Below are positions 42,052-51,021 of a DNA stretch of 64,000 nucleotides, one piece after another; positions within the stretch are counted from its first letter, which is position 1; each line of letters starts with the position of its first letter. Source of the stretch: CAZFHA01 sp964518595 (lineage in GTDB: Bacteria; Bacillota; Clostridia; Saccharofermentanales; Saccharofermentanaceae). The position numbers and the translations under genes were made by a program. Where the stretch lies: positions 62,001 through 126,000 of the forward strand of contig CAZFHA010000002.1 of assembly GCA_964518595.1 (NCBI GenBank), read 5' to 3'. The notes beneath the pieces were generated by a model. The model had not been told where the DNA came from, did no database searches, and was given only the letters and a program-made list of their open reading frames with translations.

Positions 42052-42963
42052 TTACTCGCTTTCTTTTTGAAGCTTTGTTAGAAGCTCTTGATAGTAATCC
42101 GGTAACTCTGTATCCAAGCTAATTTCTTTGCCTGTCAAAGGATGAACAAACTGCAGTGATTTGCTGTGGAGTGCCTGACCCAGAAGACCATAATGATCTC
42201 GCCTCGGTGCATATAGAGGATCACCAATTACCGGATGTCCAATATAGGTTAGATGTGCTCGGATCTGATGTGTCCGGCCCGTCTCTAGGGTTAATGCCAA
42301 ATCGGTAGCTTTCCAAAACCGTTCTACAACTTCAAAGTGCGTAACGGAAGGCTTGCCGTCAGGAACAACAGCCATACGCCGTCGGTCTGAAGGGGAGCGC
42401 CCCAAAGGAGCATCAATGGTACCTTTACCTGTGGCGACAACACCATAAGCACAACAACGATAGCGTCGAACCACATCGTGAGCGGAAATCAGCTTAGCCA
42501 TCTTTTCGTGGATTTCATTATTCTTGACGGCGATAATAAGTCCGGAAGTGTCTTTGTCAATTCGATGGATAATCCCCGGTCGAATCACTCCATTAATATC
42601 GGAAAGTTGACCACGACAATAATGCAGCAAGGCATTTACCAGTGTTCCTGAATGATGTCCGGGAGCCGGATGTACCACCATGCCCTGAGGCTTATTAATT
42701 ACTAGCAAATCATGATCTTCGTAGACAATAGAGAGGGGAATATCTTCTGCCTTGATTTCGGTGGATTCAGGCTCAGGAATAGAGACAGAAATTACATCAT
42801 TGGTCACAACTTTGTAAGAGGCCTTGGGTAAAATCCCGTTCACTAAAACATGACCTTGGGCAATCAGCGTCACCGCGTAAGAACGAGATAGATTAGGAAG
42901 GCTCTCAGCGAGGAAACTATCAAGGCGGCCCTGATTTTGGGTAGCCTTAAGTTCATGATTCAT
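42052..42963 (-). CDS. RluD-like pseudouridine synthase
   Basis: 303 residues. N-terminal S4 domain (about 5-60: RLDSFLAESLPNLSRSYA), then the RluA-type catalytic domain with RIDKDTSGL (catalytic Asp) and GRTHQIRAHL. It converts specific rRNA uridines to pseudouridine; the lspA-adjacent member is usually the RluD-type (B. subtilis YlyB). ATG 42963 has GGAGG 9 nt upstream, and the gene overlaps the lspA stop by 11 bp. Confidence 0.9.
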   Translation of the reverse strand: MNHELKATQNQGRLDSFLAESLPNLSRSYAVTLIAQGHVLVNGILPKASYKVVTNDVISVSIPEPESTEIKAEDIPLSIVYEDHDLLVINKPQGMVVHPAPGHHSGTLVNALLHYCRGQLSDINGVIRPGIIHRIDKDTSGLIIAVKNNEIHEKMAKLISAHDVVRRYRCCAYGVVATGKGTIDAPLGRSPSDRRRMAVVPDGKPSVTHFEVVERFWKATDLALTLETGRTHQIRAHLTYIGHPVIGDPLYAPRRDHYGLLGQALHSKSLQFVHPLTGKEISLDTELPDYYQELLTKLQKESE

Positions 42964-43474
42964 GATGCTCGCCCTCCTTAGAAGCCGGTAACATATCTTT
43001 TTTCTCGGCAAGTAGTCTCTTGTCTTTTAAAAGTAAAAAAGCCAGTGAAATTGCTCCTAAGACAACACAAATATCGGCAAAATTAAAGATGGGGAAAGTG
43101 AAAGAACCAAAGCGGAACATCAGAAAGTCAACCACTGCCCGGGTGCGAATCCGATCAATCATATTACCAATGGTTCCTCCCACCAAAACGGCTAAAGATA
43201 ACCTAATGAGAAAGAAGTCCTTGTTACGTAAGCGATAGATAAAATAGAGCAGTATCATAGATACCAGAAAAGAAATTCCAGCTAAGACAAAAATTCCCCA
43301 ATCAGTCTGAGCCAGTAAGCTAAAAGCACCACCGCTATTAAGCACATGGGTAAGATAGAAAAAGTTATCTATTACCGGAACCAGCAAAAAAGGCTCGATG
43401 TTCTGAGTGACAAGAAATTTCGTTCCTTGATCAATTAAGACGAGAAGAATAATCAAAATATATAACATAAACAC
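42953..43474 (-). CDS. lspA: Lipoprotein signal peptidase LspA
   Basis: 173 residues with four membrane helices. Active-site aspartates lie in GNMIDRI and FNFADICVV, with VVDFLMF in between. It removes the signal peptide from diacylglyceryl-prolipoproteins, and so would process the two lipoproteins in this window. The start may be Met-1 or Met-3. In operon with the RluD-like gene; ymdB ends 17 bp upstream. Confidence 0.95.
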   Translation of the reverse strand: MFMLYILIILLVLIDQGTKFLVTQNIEPFLLVPVIDNFFYLTHVLNSGGAFSLLAQTDWGIFVLAGISFLVSMILLYFIYRLRNKDFFLIRLSLAVLVGGTIGNMIDRIRTRAVVDFLMFRFGSFTFPIFNFADICVVLGAISLAFLLLKDKRLLAEKKDMLPASKEGEHHES

Positions 43475-43491
43475 CTCAATTTATTAGTACC

Positions 43492-44286
43492 CTATACTTG
43501 GGACTCGAAAATTTGGATACGTTCGATAGAAATACACTTACCATTAGTTGGGTTCAACTCAGCTAAGACACCGTTAATCATAGCGCGTCCGGGAGCCGTC
43601 TCATATACTGCTGGCAGCCGGTCGACTAAGCGACGAAGGGATATATCTGTGCGCATACCTAATATCCCGTCGGCAGCACCGGTCATTCCGGCATCAGATA
43701 TATGTCCTGTTCCTCGGGTGAGAATCTTCTCGTCCGCAGTCTGCACATGAGTGTGAGTGCCCATAACCAAAGAAACACGACCGTCTACGTAATAACTCAT
43801 TCCTTGTTTCTCCGAGGTTGCTTCAGCGTGAAAGTCTAGTAGACTCATCCGGGTAGAGAAGCGCTCGGAGGCATTCTTGAGTATCCGGTCAGCGGCTTCA
43901 TAGGGGGACTCGGCAGGATCCATTCCGATACGGCCCAAGAGATTAAAAACCAGAAGACGTCCTTTATTACCGCCGTCAAACACTGCTGTCTCAAATCCCG
44001 GCCAGGCTTTAGAACCATTAGCCGGTCTAACCAGACGTTTCTCAGAATCAATAAAGCGGAAAATATCGGAGCGTGCAAAGGTGTGATTCCCCATGGTTAA
44101 TATATCTGCCCCAAAGCTAAATAGATCCCGAGCAATGACTTGGGTAAGACCAAAGCCCGCCGCCGCATTCTCGGCATTGGCAACGCAAACATCAACGGCT
44201 AACTCGCCTTTAAGCTTAGCTAGTTCTTGTTTTAGGATACGTCTGCCGGGCTGACCTACAATGTCACCAATAAATAATACTCTCAA
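43492..44286 (-). CDS. ymdB: YmdB-family metallophosphoesterase
   Basis: 264 residues. Metal ligands are seen in FIGDIVGQPGR, NAENAAAGFG, MGNHTF, DFHAEATSEK and GTHTHVQTADE. YmdB has 2',3'-cyclic-nucleotide phosphodiesterase activity and influences biofilm formation in Bacillus. It starts with TTG 4 nt after AGGAGG. As in Bacillus it follows rny, but here a terminator separates them. Confidence 0.93.
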   Translation of the reverse strand: MRVLFIGDIVGQPGRRILKQELAKLKGELAVDVCVANAENAAAGFGLTQVIARDLFSFGADILTMGNHTFARSDIFRFIDSEKRLVRPANGSKAWPGFETAVFDGGNKGRLLVFNLLGRIGMDPAESPYEAADRILKNASERFSTRMSLLDFHAEATSEKQGMSYYVDGRVSLVMGTHTHVQTADEKILTRGTGHISDAGMTGAADGILGMRTDISLRRLVDRLPAVYETAPGRAMINGVLAELNPTNGKCISIERIQIFESQV

Positions 44287-44329
44287 AATTCCTCCTAATG
44301 ATTAGACATACTACAACTCCATATTTTAC

Positions 44330-44375
44330 CATAAAAAAAGCGTTTTTCCTTGTATATTAACAAAGAAAAACGCTT
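44330..44375 (-). terminator. Terminator between rny and ymdB
   Basis: On the minus strand AAGCGTTTTTC pairs with GAAAAACGCTT and runs into TTTTT, 32 bp after the rny stop. Some read-through into ymdB is likely. Confidence 0.85.
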
Positions 44376-44405
44376 GTTCTTAAAGTGCTTTAATCATTGT
44401 GGGAA

Positions 44406-45980
44406 TTACTTAGCAAAATCAGTTGCTCTGGTTTCACGAATAATATTAACTTTGATCTGGCCGGGATAGTCAAGTTCGTCTTCAATCTTTTTGCAGATTT
44501 CTCTGGCTTTCAGAATCATGTCAGGGTCACTGACAACTTCCGGTTTCACCATAACTCGTATCTCCCGTCCGGCTTGAATTGCGTAGGACTTCTCAACGCC
44601 TTCAAAACTGGTGGCAATCTCTTCCAATTTTTGAATCCGTTTAATGTAGGTTTCAAGATTCTCACGTCTAGCTCCGGGTCTTGCAGCGGAAATCGCATCA
44701 GCCGCAGCCACTAAGACTGCAATTAAAGTCTCTGGTTCCACATCGCCATGATGGGACATAATAGAGTTTATTACTTCGTCAGATTCTTTATAGCGTCTGG
44801 CAATATCTGCTCCCAGTTCTATGTGTGAGCCTTCCATTTCAAAATCAGCCGCCTTACCAATATCATGTAATAATCCGGCTCTCTTGGCAACGGTAACGTC
44901 TAGACCCAGTTCTGCAGCCATCATGCCTGTAATCCAACAAACCTCAATAGAGTGCTGGAGCACATTCTGACCATAGCTGGTTCTGTAGCGCAGCTTACCG
45001 AGATATTTGATAATCTCTGGATGCAGACCCATGATGCCTGTATCAAAGGCTGCTCTCTCACCTTCTTGCTTAATTGTTGCCGCCACTTCCTTCTTGGCCT
45101 TCTGAGCCATCTCTTCAATTCGAGCCGGATGTATACGACCGTCAACAATAAGCTTTTCAATGGTGAGTCTTGCAATCTCTCTGCGCACAGGGTCGAAGCT
45201 TGATAAGATAACAGCTTCCGGTGTATCGTCAATAATAAGATCTACTCCGGTAATGGTCTCAATTGCTCTTATATTCCTACCTTCTCGGCCAATAATACGC
45301 CCTTTCATTTCATCGTTCGGTAATGATACTACCGATACGGTCACCTCGGAAACATAATCTGAGGCATAACGTTGGATTGAACCAACGATGATTTCTTTTG
45401 CCTTTCTGTCAGCTTCTTCTTTGGTTTGCTCTGTCATTTGTTTTAACAAAGTAGCCATATCATGGCTGTATTCGATCTTAGCTTGATCCAGAACTAAGTT
45501 TCTGGCATCTTCAACGGTAAGTCCGGAAATACGCTCCAATTCAAAAACTTTTTGACGCTCAAGCTGTCTGGCATTCTCTTCCATAGCAAGAACATCACTG
45601 ACTCGAGAGTCTAGGGCCGATTCCTTCTGCTCTAAATCGTCTAATTTACGTTCCAGAGCTTCTTCCTTTTGTTCGATTCGATTTCGTTCTTTTGATAGTT
45701 CTGTGCGCTTTTCACGTACATCTCTATCCAGTGCAACTTTTGCTTTCGTTATTTCTTCTTTAGCTTGTAAAAGAAGTTCCCTTTTTCTACTTTCGGCTGT
45801 CTTTTGCGCTTCTCCCAGTAGTTTCTCTGCATCTACTTCTGCCTTGGACACATCATCTTTAAGTTTCTTCTGACTCGCTGATATGCCCTTCCGATAATAA
45901 ATTACAGCAGCTCCTACACCGAGCAGCGCACCAAGCAACAGGAAAGCAAGTGGAATATACCATGCTTCTATGGTACTCAC
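44406..45980 (-). CDS. rny: Ribonuclease Y
   Basis: About 520-524 residues. N-terminal membrane helix (PLAFLLLGALLGVGAAVIYY), long coiled coil to about 200, KH domain GRIIGREGRNIRAIE, and an HD domain with HSIEVCWITGMMA and LLHDIGKAADFE. It starts mRNA decay at the membrane. The start is uncertain: GTG 45980 (given) has no spaced ribosome site, and a TTG at 46001 has none. A near-consensus GGGGGGTGAG sits at the right distance from an in-frame ATA at 45969-45971, which would give M-EAWYIPLAFLLLG, the usual short N-terminus. Confidence 0.93.
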   Translation of the reverse strand: MSTIEAWYIPLAFLLLGALLGVGAAVIYYRKGISASQKKLKDDVSKAEVDAEKLLGEAQKTAESRKRELLLQAKEEITKAKVALDRDVREKRTELSKERNRIEQKEEALERKLDDLEQKESALDSRVSDVLAMEENARQLERQKVFELERISGLTVEDARNLVLDQAKIEYSHDMATLLKQMTEQTKEEADRKAKEIIVGSIQRYASDYVSEVTVSVVSLPNDEMKGRIIGREGRNIRAIETITGVDLIIDDTPEAVILSSFDPVRREIARLTIEKLIVDGRIHPARIEEMAQKAKKEVAATIKQEGERAAFDTGIMGLHPEIIKYLGKLRYRTSYGQNVLQHSIEVCWITGMMAAELGLDVTVAKRAGLLHDIGKAADFEMEGSHIELGADIARRYKESDEVINSIMSHHGDVEPETLIAVLVAAADAISAARPGARRENLETYIKRIQKLEEIATSFEGVEKSYAIQAGREIRVMVKPEVVSDPDMILKAREICKKIEDELDYPGQIKVNIIRETRATDFAK

Positions 45981-46043
45981 CCCCCAATATTTTATTTTCA
46001 AGGTACTAAAAATTTGTCTAAATTATGAATAAGCACAACTAGT

Positions 46044-46073
46044 ATTCTAATAAGTATTCACTACTGATGTCAA
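46044..46073 (-). promoter_or_regulatory. rny promoter
   Basis: TTGACA (46073-46068), 18 bp, TAGAAT (46049-46044) on the minus strand. Transcription would start near 46037. Confidence 0.65.
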
Positions 46074-46356
46074 CTCTTTTTTCTGGTAAAAATTATGTCT
46101 TGCTCTTCACTTTCCCTCTTAACAGGCGCAAAAGGTTGAAGTCTCTCAATAAATAGCGATATTTATGTAATTATGCACAAAAATCTTGACTGAAATTTGG
46201 AATTACTTTCAAAAAATGGGTTTATCATAAACAGAAAAATTTGTTTTAGATTTAGTTTCCCATTACCAGTTTAGTGGTTGCAATCCCGCCTGCTGAAGAA
46301 TCTTTATACACAAATATGTTAAATATGGCGACGGCAATTTCTTCTGGCCAAATACA
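46074..46356. other. 283-bp AT-rich gap, nothing recognised
   Basis: Lies between the rny promoter and the hydrogenase terminator. No credible ORF, RNA gene or strong hairpin seen. Confidence 0.5.
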
Positions 46357-46397
46357 AGAAAACTATCCCCCTGCTATAACTTAGCTTGGGGGATAGT
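46357..46397 (-). terminator. Terminator of the hydrogenase operon
   Basis: On the minus strand ACTATCCCCC pairs with GGGGGATAGT (extended by GC/GC) and is followed by TTTCTT, 37 bp after the hydA stop. Confidence 0.85.
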
Positions 46398-46433
46398 CCT
46401 CTATGCCCTTTAAGACAAGGGTTATTACGTTAT

Positions 46434-48206
46434 TTAGAGATCCTCAGCCAGACTGTCTGGATAAATTTCTCTTTGGTAGAAGGTTGTGTGAAGGAGCTCG
46501 TGAGCTAAGTGCCCGTTGGGCTTGCCAAGGAAATCAGTATAAAGCTGCATAAGCTCACTGTTCTTATGGCTCTTACGCTCAGGCATTTTAACATCTTCTT
46601 CATAGAGAGCTTTAGCTCGTTCAGCACGAATATCTAGACTCATTAAGACATCAGCTGGTTGTTGGGGTTGTCCGCCACCGCATACACAGCCACCGGAACA
46701 GCCCATAATCTCAATAAAGGTGTACTCAGGTGCTCGCTTCTCTTTGATAGCGTCAAGGAGCTTTCTGGCGCCACCTGTGCTATGGGCGATGGCAACTCGA
46801 ATCTGCTTACCGCCAATGGTAAGCTCAGCTTCCTTTACATCCTCTGCAACACCACGAACAGCCTTGTATTCGAAGTTAGGCAGATCCTTATCTTCTACTA
46901 GGTCGGCTACGGTACGTAAAGCTGCTTCCATAACACCGCCGGTAGCTCCAAAGATAACACCGGCACCGGTATACTCGCCTAGCAGGTCCTGATCTGGTCC
47001 TTCATCCGGAAGAGTCGTGAAATTTAGACCGGCTTCCCGAATCATTCTGGCTAGTTCTCGGGTAGTTAGTACCACATCAACATCACGCATACCTGTGGAA
47101 TCAGTCAGTTGTTCTCTGGATGCCTCAGTCTTTTTAGAGGTACAAGGCATAATAGAAACCGTTACGATAGATTTAGGGTCGATACCCTTCTTCTGTGCGT
47201 AATAGGTCTTAATGATGGCACCTTCCATTTGGTGGGGTGATTTACAGGTAGAAAGGTGAGGAAGAAATTCTGGATAATAGAACTCGCAGAAGCGAATCCA
47301 TCCCGGAGAACAAGAGGTAATCATGGGGAGAACTCCACCATTTTCAATGCGGTGTAGCAGTTCGTTACCTTCTTCAATAATGGTTAAATCAGCACCAAAG
47401 TTGGTGTCATAAATCTTATCAAAGCCCAGGCGACGCATAGCCGCAAACATCTTACCGGTAGCTCTTGTTCCGATAGGGAGACCAAACTCTTCACCGATAG
47501 CCGCCCGAACAGCTGGAGCAACTTGCACCACAACGTGTTTGGAGGGATCGTTGATTGCGTCCCAAACCTTTTCAGTTTCTTCCTTTTCGTGGAGGGCTGC
47601 AACAGGGCAGGCAATGATACATTGACCACAGAAAATACAGGGAGCATCAGCCATGGGCACATCATAGGCCGGACCAACAGAGGTATTAAATCCACGATTT
47701 AGAAAGGATAGAACACCAATTTCCTGCTTCTGACAAGCAGAAACACAGCGGCCGCATTTGATGCACTTACTGCCATCCCGCACTAAGGAATAAGAGCTAT
47801 TATCGTAGGTAGAAGGACTCTTCTCCCCTTCAAAAGTTATATTCCGAATGGTATATTCATCGGCTAAGGTTTGTAGTTCGCAATTGCGGTTACGGATACA
47901 GGCTAAGCAATCACGGTTATGATCGGATAAGATCATTTCCAGAGTGGCTTTACGTGTTGCTCTAACCTTGGTACTGTTGGTATGAACTACCATACCTTCA
48001 GATACAGGCATTACACAAGCCGCTGCCAAAGATCTGGCTTTCTCAATCTCAACGAGACATACACGGCAAGCTCCTGCTTCGTTAACACCCTTTAAAAAGC
48101 AAAGGGTAGGAATTTTGATGCCAGCCTTCTTGGCTGCCTCTAAAACGGTATAAGTGGACGGTACGCTGACCGAAACACCGTCAATGGTTAGATTCACCAT
48201 ATTCAC
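46434..48206 (-). CDS. hydA: NADH-linked [FeFe]-hydrogenase catalytic subunit (HydA/HndD type)
   Basis: 590 residues. N-terminal plant-type [2Fe-2S] cysteines C36, C47, C50, C64; the His-ligated cluster H96-x3-C100-x2-C103-x5-C109; two [4Fe-4S] sites C148/151/154/158 and C190/193/196/200; and the three H-cluster motifs TSCSPGW (C299), MPCTSKK and GCSGGCVCGGG. It makes or consumes H2; with HydB and HydC it probably couples NAD(P)H and ferredoxin by electron bifurcation. Start is GTG 48206 (AGGAG 11 nt upstream) or ATG 48200. Last gene of the operon. Its maturases HydEFG are not in the window. Confidence 0.95.
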   Translation of the reverse strand: MNMVNLTIDGVSVSVPSTYTVLEAAKKAGIKIPTLCFLKGVNEAGACRVCLVEIEKARSLAAACVMPVSEGMVVHTNSTKVRATRKATLEMILSDHNRDCLACIRNRNCELQTLADEYTIRNITFEGEKSPSTYDNSSYSLVRDGSKCIKCGRCVSACQKQEIGVLSFLNRGFNTSVGPAYDVPMADAPCIFCGQCIIACPVAALHEKEETEKVWDAINDPSKHVVVQVAPAVRAAIGEEFGLPIGTRATGKMFAAMRRLGFDKIYDTNFGADLTIIEEGNELLHRIENGGVLPMITSCSPGWIRFCEFYYPEFLPHLSTCKSPHQMEGAIIKTYYAQKKGIDPKSIVTVSIMPCTSKKTEASREQLTDSTGMRDVDVVLTTRELARMIREAGLNFTTLPDEGPDQDLLGEYTGAGVIFGATGGVMEAALRTVADLVEDKDLPNFEYKAVRGVAEDVKEAELTIGGKQIRVAIAHSTGGARKLLDAIKEKRAPEYTFIEIMGCSGGCVCGGGQPQQPADVLMSLDIRAERAKALYEEDVKMPERKSHKNSELMQLYTDFLGKPNGHLAHELLHTTFYQREIYPDSLAEDL

Positions 48207-48247
48207 TAACTTTCACGCTCCTTTTTGATCTAGGCATTAAAAGAGCA

Positions 48248-50053
48248 TCATCTCTTAATGACAGCTTTAAATTTACAGGCTTCAATACAAGCTCCGCACT
48301 TAATACATTTTTCAGTATCAACGACATATACTTCTTTACCTACTACACCAGAAATTGCATCCACAGGACACTTCTTGGCACAGAGGCTACATTTTTTACA
48401 AAGATCAGGAATGATATAGTACTGGGTCAGACCCTTACACACATGACAACGGCACTTCTTCTCTTCCACATGCTCTACATATTCCTCACGGAAATGATGT
48501 AAGGTAGACAAGATCGGATTAGCGGCTGTTTGACCAAGCGCACAGAGGGAACCATTCTTAAGGGTGGTAGCAACCTCTTCCAAAGAATCAATGTCCGCCA
48601 TAGAACCTGTACCATCAGTGATCTTTTCAAGTAGCTCGTACATCCGTTTTGTACCAATTCGACAAGGTGCACATTTACCACAGGATTCATCAACGGTAAA
48701 TTCTAAGAAGAACTTGGCAATGTCAACCATACAGGTATCTTCGTCCATTACGATCATTCCGCCGGAACCCATCATAGAGCCTACGGCTACAAGATTATCG
48801 TAATCGATGGGGGTATCCAGAAGTGAGGCCGGTAGACAGCCACCGGAAGGACCACCGGTCTGTACAGACTTAAAGGCCTTGCCTTTAGGAATACCGCCGC
48901 CAATATCAAAAACAACTTCACGGACAGTGGTACCCATAGGTATCTCAACGAGACCAACATTGTTAACCTTACCGCCCAACGCAAAAACCTTAGTGCCCTT
49001 GGACTTCTCAGTTCCGATTGAGGCAAACCACTCAGCGCCTTTGTTTAGGATTACCGGAATGTTGGCATAGGTTTCTACGTTATTAAGGATAGTAGGCTTG
49101 CCAAAGAGTCCTTTGATAGCCGGAAATGGTGGACGAGGTGTCGGATTACCACGCTTTCCTTCGATAGAACGCATGAGGGCTGTCTCTTCACCGCACACAA
49201 ATGCTCCAGCGCCTAATTTGATATCAATATCGAATTCAAAATCAGAACCGAAAATGTTCTTGCCCAAGAGGCCATATTCTCTGGCTTGTCTAATGGCTAT
49301 ATCCAAACGCTCAATAGCAATAGGGTATTCAGCTCTTACATACACATAACCCTGCTTAGCTCCAATACAATAGCCGGCGATAGCCATGGCCTCAATCAAG
49401 CTATGGGGGTCACCCTCTAAGATAGATCGATCCATGAAAGCACCGGGGTCACCCTCATCCGCATTACAGCAAACATACTTAACGTCGCTGTCAACTTTGG
49501 CTGAAAATTCCCATTTCATACCGGTGGAGAAACCACCGCCTCCACGGCCTCTCAGTCCAGAAGCTTTCACCTCTTCAATAATAGACAGCGGATCTCTTTT
49601 GGTGGTTAAAATATTGCCCAGAACCTGATAACCATCTCTGGCAATATATTCGTCAATACGTTCGGGATTGATAACGCCACAATTTCTCAGAGCAATACGC
49701 ATTTGCTTCTTGAAAAATTGATTATCTTCTACAGCTACGCTCTTCTTGCCTGTGGCGGTTTCAATAGTGAGAGTCATGAGTCTCTTAACAAAACGACCCT
49801 TTAACAGGTGCTCGTCAACAATTTCTTCTACATCTTCAGGAGAGACACGATAATACATGACTCCTTCTGGGTAAATCACAACTACGGGTCCCTCAGCACA
49901 GAGGCCAAAACAACCGGTTTTTACAACTTTAATTTCTTTATCAAGTCCTCTGGCTGGCAATAATTCCCCAAAACGCTCTAAAATCTTAGGGGAACTTGAG
50001 GATGTACACCCTGTTCCGCAACATACAAGGACATGGGCACGAAATAATTCCAT
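48248..50053 (-). CDS. hydB: Hydrogenase flavoprotein subunit (HydB/HndC, NuoF-like)
   Basis: 601 residues. N-terminal thioredoxin-like [2Fe-2S] part (CCGTGCTSSSSPK and KTGCFGLCAEGP), NuoF core with the glycine-rich FMN/NAD site RGRGGGGFSTGMKW, CGEETALMRSIEGKRG, the cluster ESCGKCAPCRIG, and two C-terminal [4Fe-4S] ferredoxin motifs (CKKCSLCAKKCP, CIKCGACIEACK). It takes electrons from NAD(P)H and is the likely bifurcation site. AAGGAGG precedes the ATG. Between hydC (5 bp) and hydA (41 bp). Confidence 0.95.
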   Translation of the reverse strand: MELFRAHVLVCCGTGCTSSSSPKILERFGELLPARGLDKEIKVVKTGCFGLCAEGPVVVIYPEGVMYYRVSPEDVEEIVDEHLLKGRFVKRLMTLTIETATGKKSVAVEDNQFFKKQMRIALRNCGVINPERIDEYIARDGYQVLGNILTTKRDPLSIIEEVKASGLRGRGGGGFSTGMKWEFSAKVDSDVKYVCCNADEGDPGAFMDRSILEGDPHSLIEAMAIAGYCIGAKQGYVYVRAEYPIAIERLDIAIRQAREYGLLGKNIFGSDFEFDIDIKLGAGAFVCGEETALMRSIEGKRGNPTPRPPFPAIKGLFGKPTILNNVETYANIPVILNKGAEWFASIGTEKSKGTKVFALGGKVNNVGLVEIPMGTTVREVVFDIGGGIPKGKAFKSVQTGGPSGGCLPASLLDTPIDYDNLVAVGSMMGSGGMIVMDEDTCMVDIAKFFLEFTVDESCGKCAPCRIGTKRMYELLEKITDGTGSMADIDSLEEVATTLKNGSLCALGQTAANPILSTLHHFREEYVEHVEEKKCRCHVCKGLTQYYIIPDLCKKCSLCAKKCPVDAISGVVGKEVYVVDTEKCIKCGACIEACKFKAVIKR

Positions 50054-50058
50054 AATTC

Positions 50059-50547
50059 TTAGGCCTCCTTATACTTGGCTATGATACCGGGTAATTCCTC
50101 GGGCTCAACCCGCCCGTAAACATCTTCGTTTACTAAAATTACCGGTGCCAGTCCACAAGCACCAACGCAGCGGCAGGCTGTAATAGAGAACTTACCATCC
50201 TTAGTAACTTCTCCTGTTGGCACACCAATGGATTCGACTATCTTATCCAGAAGTGCCTGAGCCCCTTTGACGTAGCAAGCTGTGCCGAGGCAGACATTAA
50301 AGACTGTCTCGCCCTTGGGCTTAAGAGAAAAGAACGAATAGAATGAAATTACTCCGTAGACCTCTGCTACGGAAACATCTAGTGCAGCCGCAACTCTTTT
50401 TTGAACGGGTAAAGGTAAATACCCATATACTTCTTGCGCCTGTTGAAGTGTAGCCATTAATGCCTTTTGACCTTCGCCTTTATGCTTAGCCAATATTACA
50501 TCAAGCTTTTGGCTCATTTCTTCTGGAGTCAGTTTTGTTTTTCCCAC
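50059..50547 (-). CDS. hydC: Hydrogenase [2Fe-2S] subunit (HydC/HndA, NuoE-like)
   Basis: 162 residues. Four-helix N-terminus, then the thioredoxin-like [2Fe-2S] domain with CLGTACYVKGA and CRCVGACGLAPV. It passes electrons between the flavin subunit and HydA. GTG 50547 is the likely start, with GGAGGTGA 7 nt upstream; the frame extends 11 codons further to an ATG but without a ribosome site. First gene of hydC-hydB-hydA, downstream of a 470-bp regulatory gap. Confidence 0.93.
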   Translation of the reverse strand: MGKTKLTPEEMSQKLDVILAKHKGEGQKALMATLQQAQEVYGYLPLPVQKRVAAALDVSVAEVYGVISFYSFFSLKPKGETVFNVCLGTACYVKGAQALLDKIVESIGVPTGEVTKDGKFSITACRCVGACGLAPVILVNEDVYGRVEPEELPGIIAKYKEA

Positions 50548-50634
50548 AGTTGACTCACCTCCCACATGGTAGGATAACATGAAAAAAACTTGTGCTCAAT
50601 TGATTGATGAAGAAAAAACGGCCAAATAAGCAAA

Positions 50635-50652
50635 ATTTTAAAAAATTAACAG
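50635..50652 (-). promoter_or_regulatory. Possible Rex (NADH/NAD+ sensor) operator
   Basis: CTGTTAA-TTTT-TTAAAAT on the minus strand matches 11 of 14 specified bases of the clostridial Rex site TTGTTAA-n4-TTAACAA. It lies about 90 bp upstream of hydC. AT-richness makes chance matches possible. The rest of 50581-50969 is AT-rich; only a weak TTGCAG-16-TACAAT promoter (50876-50903, plus) is seen. Confidence 0.4.
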
Positions 50653-50969
50653 AAAAAACCAGGTAATAAAAATCATTTCGAAAAGAAACGAAAAACAAAT
50701 GAAAAAACAAGGTTTGCTTGCTAAAGGGATAAAGCAGATGTCACTAATTATTCTCTAGCCTTTAACTTTTTTGCCTTGAAATGAAATGAAGTAAAAGTTT
50801 TTGGTCGAGATAAGGGCTGAAAATTAGCGAACGCAAGTTGCATTTTACTTCAAATGTAATTTTGGAAGATGAAGGTTGCAGAAAATAATTTTTTCTATAC
50901 AATTAAAGACGATTAATAGGATGTTTTGTGCTTGTTCCGATTTGAAATTTGCATAAAAAATAAATGGGC

Positions 50970-50998
50970 TTGCATTTACATCTCGTAGGATTTTATAT
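50970..50998 (+). promoter_or_regulatory. Promoter of RluA-family gene
   Basis: TTGCAT (50970-50975), 17 bp, TTATAT (50993-50998), giving a transcript start near 51005, a short leader before 51022. Confidence 0.45.
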
Positions 50999-51021
50999 TA
51001 GGAGTTTAATATAAGGAATAT

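Noticed and set aside
44921..49628. Many 60-100-codon ORFs opposite rny and the hydrogenase genes
   Set aside because: Antisense shadows of long, fully recognisable genes.
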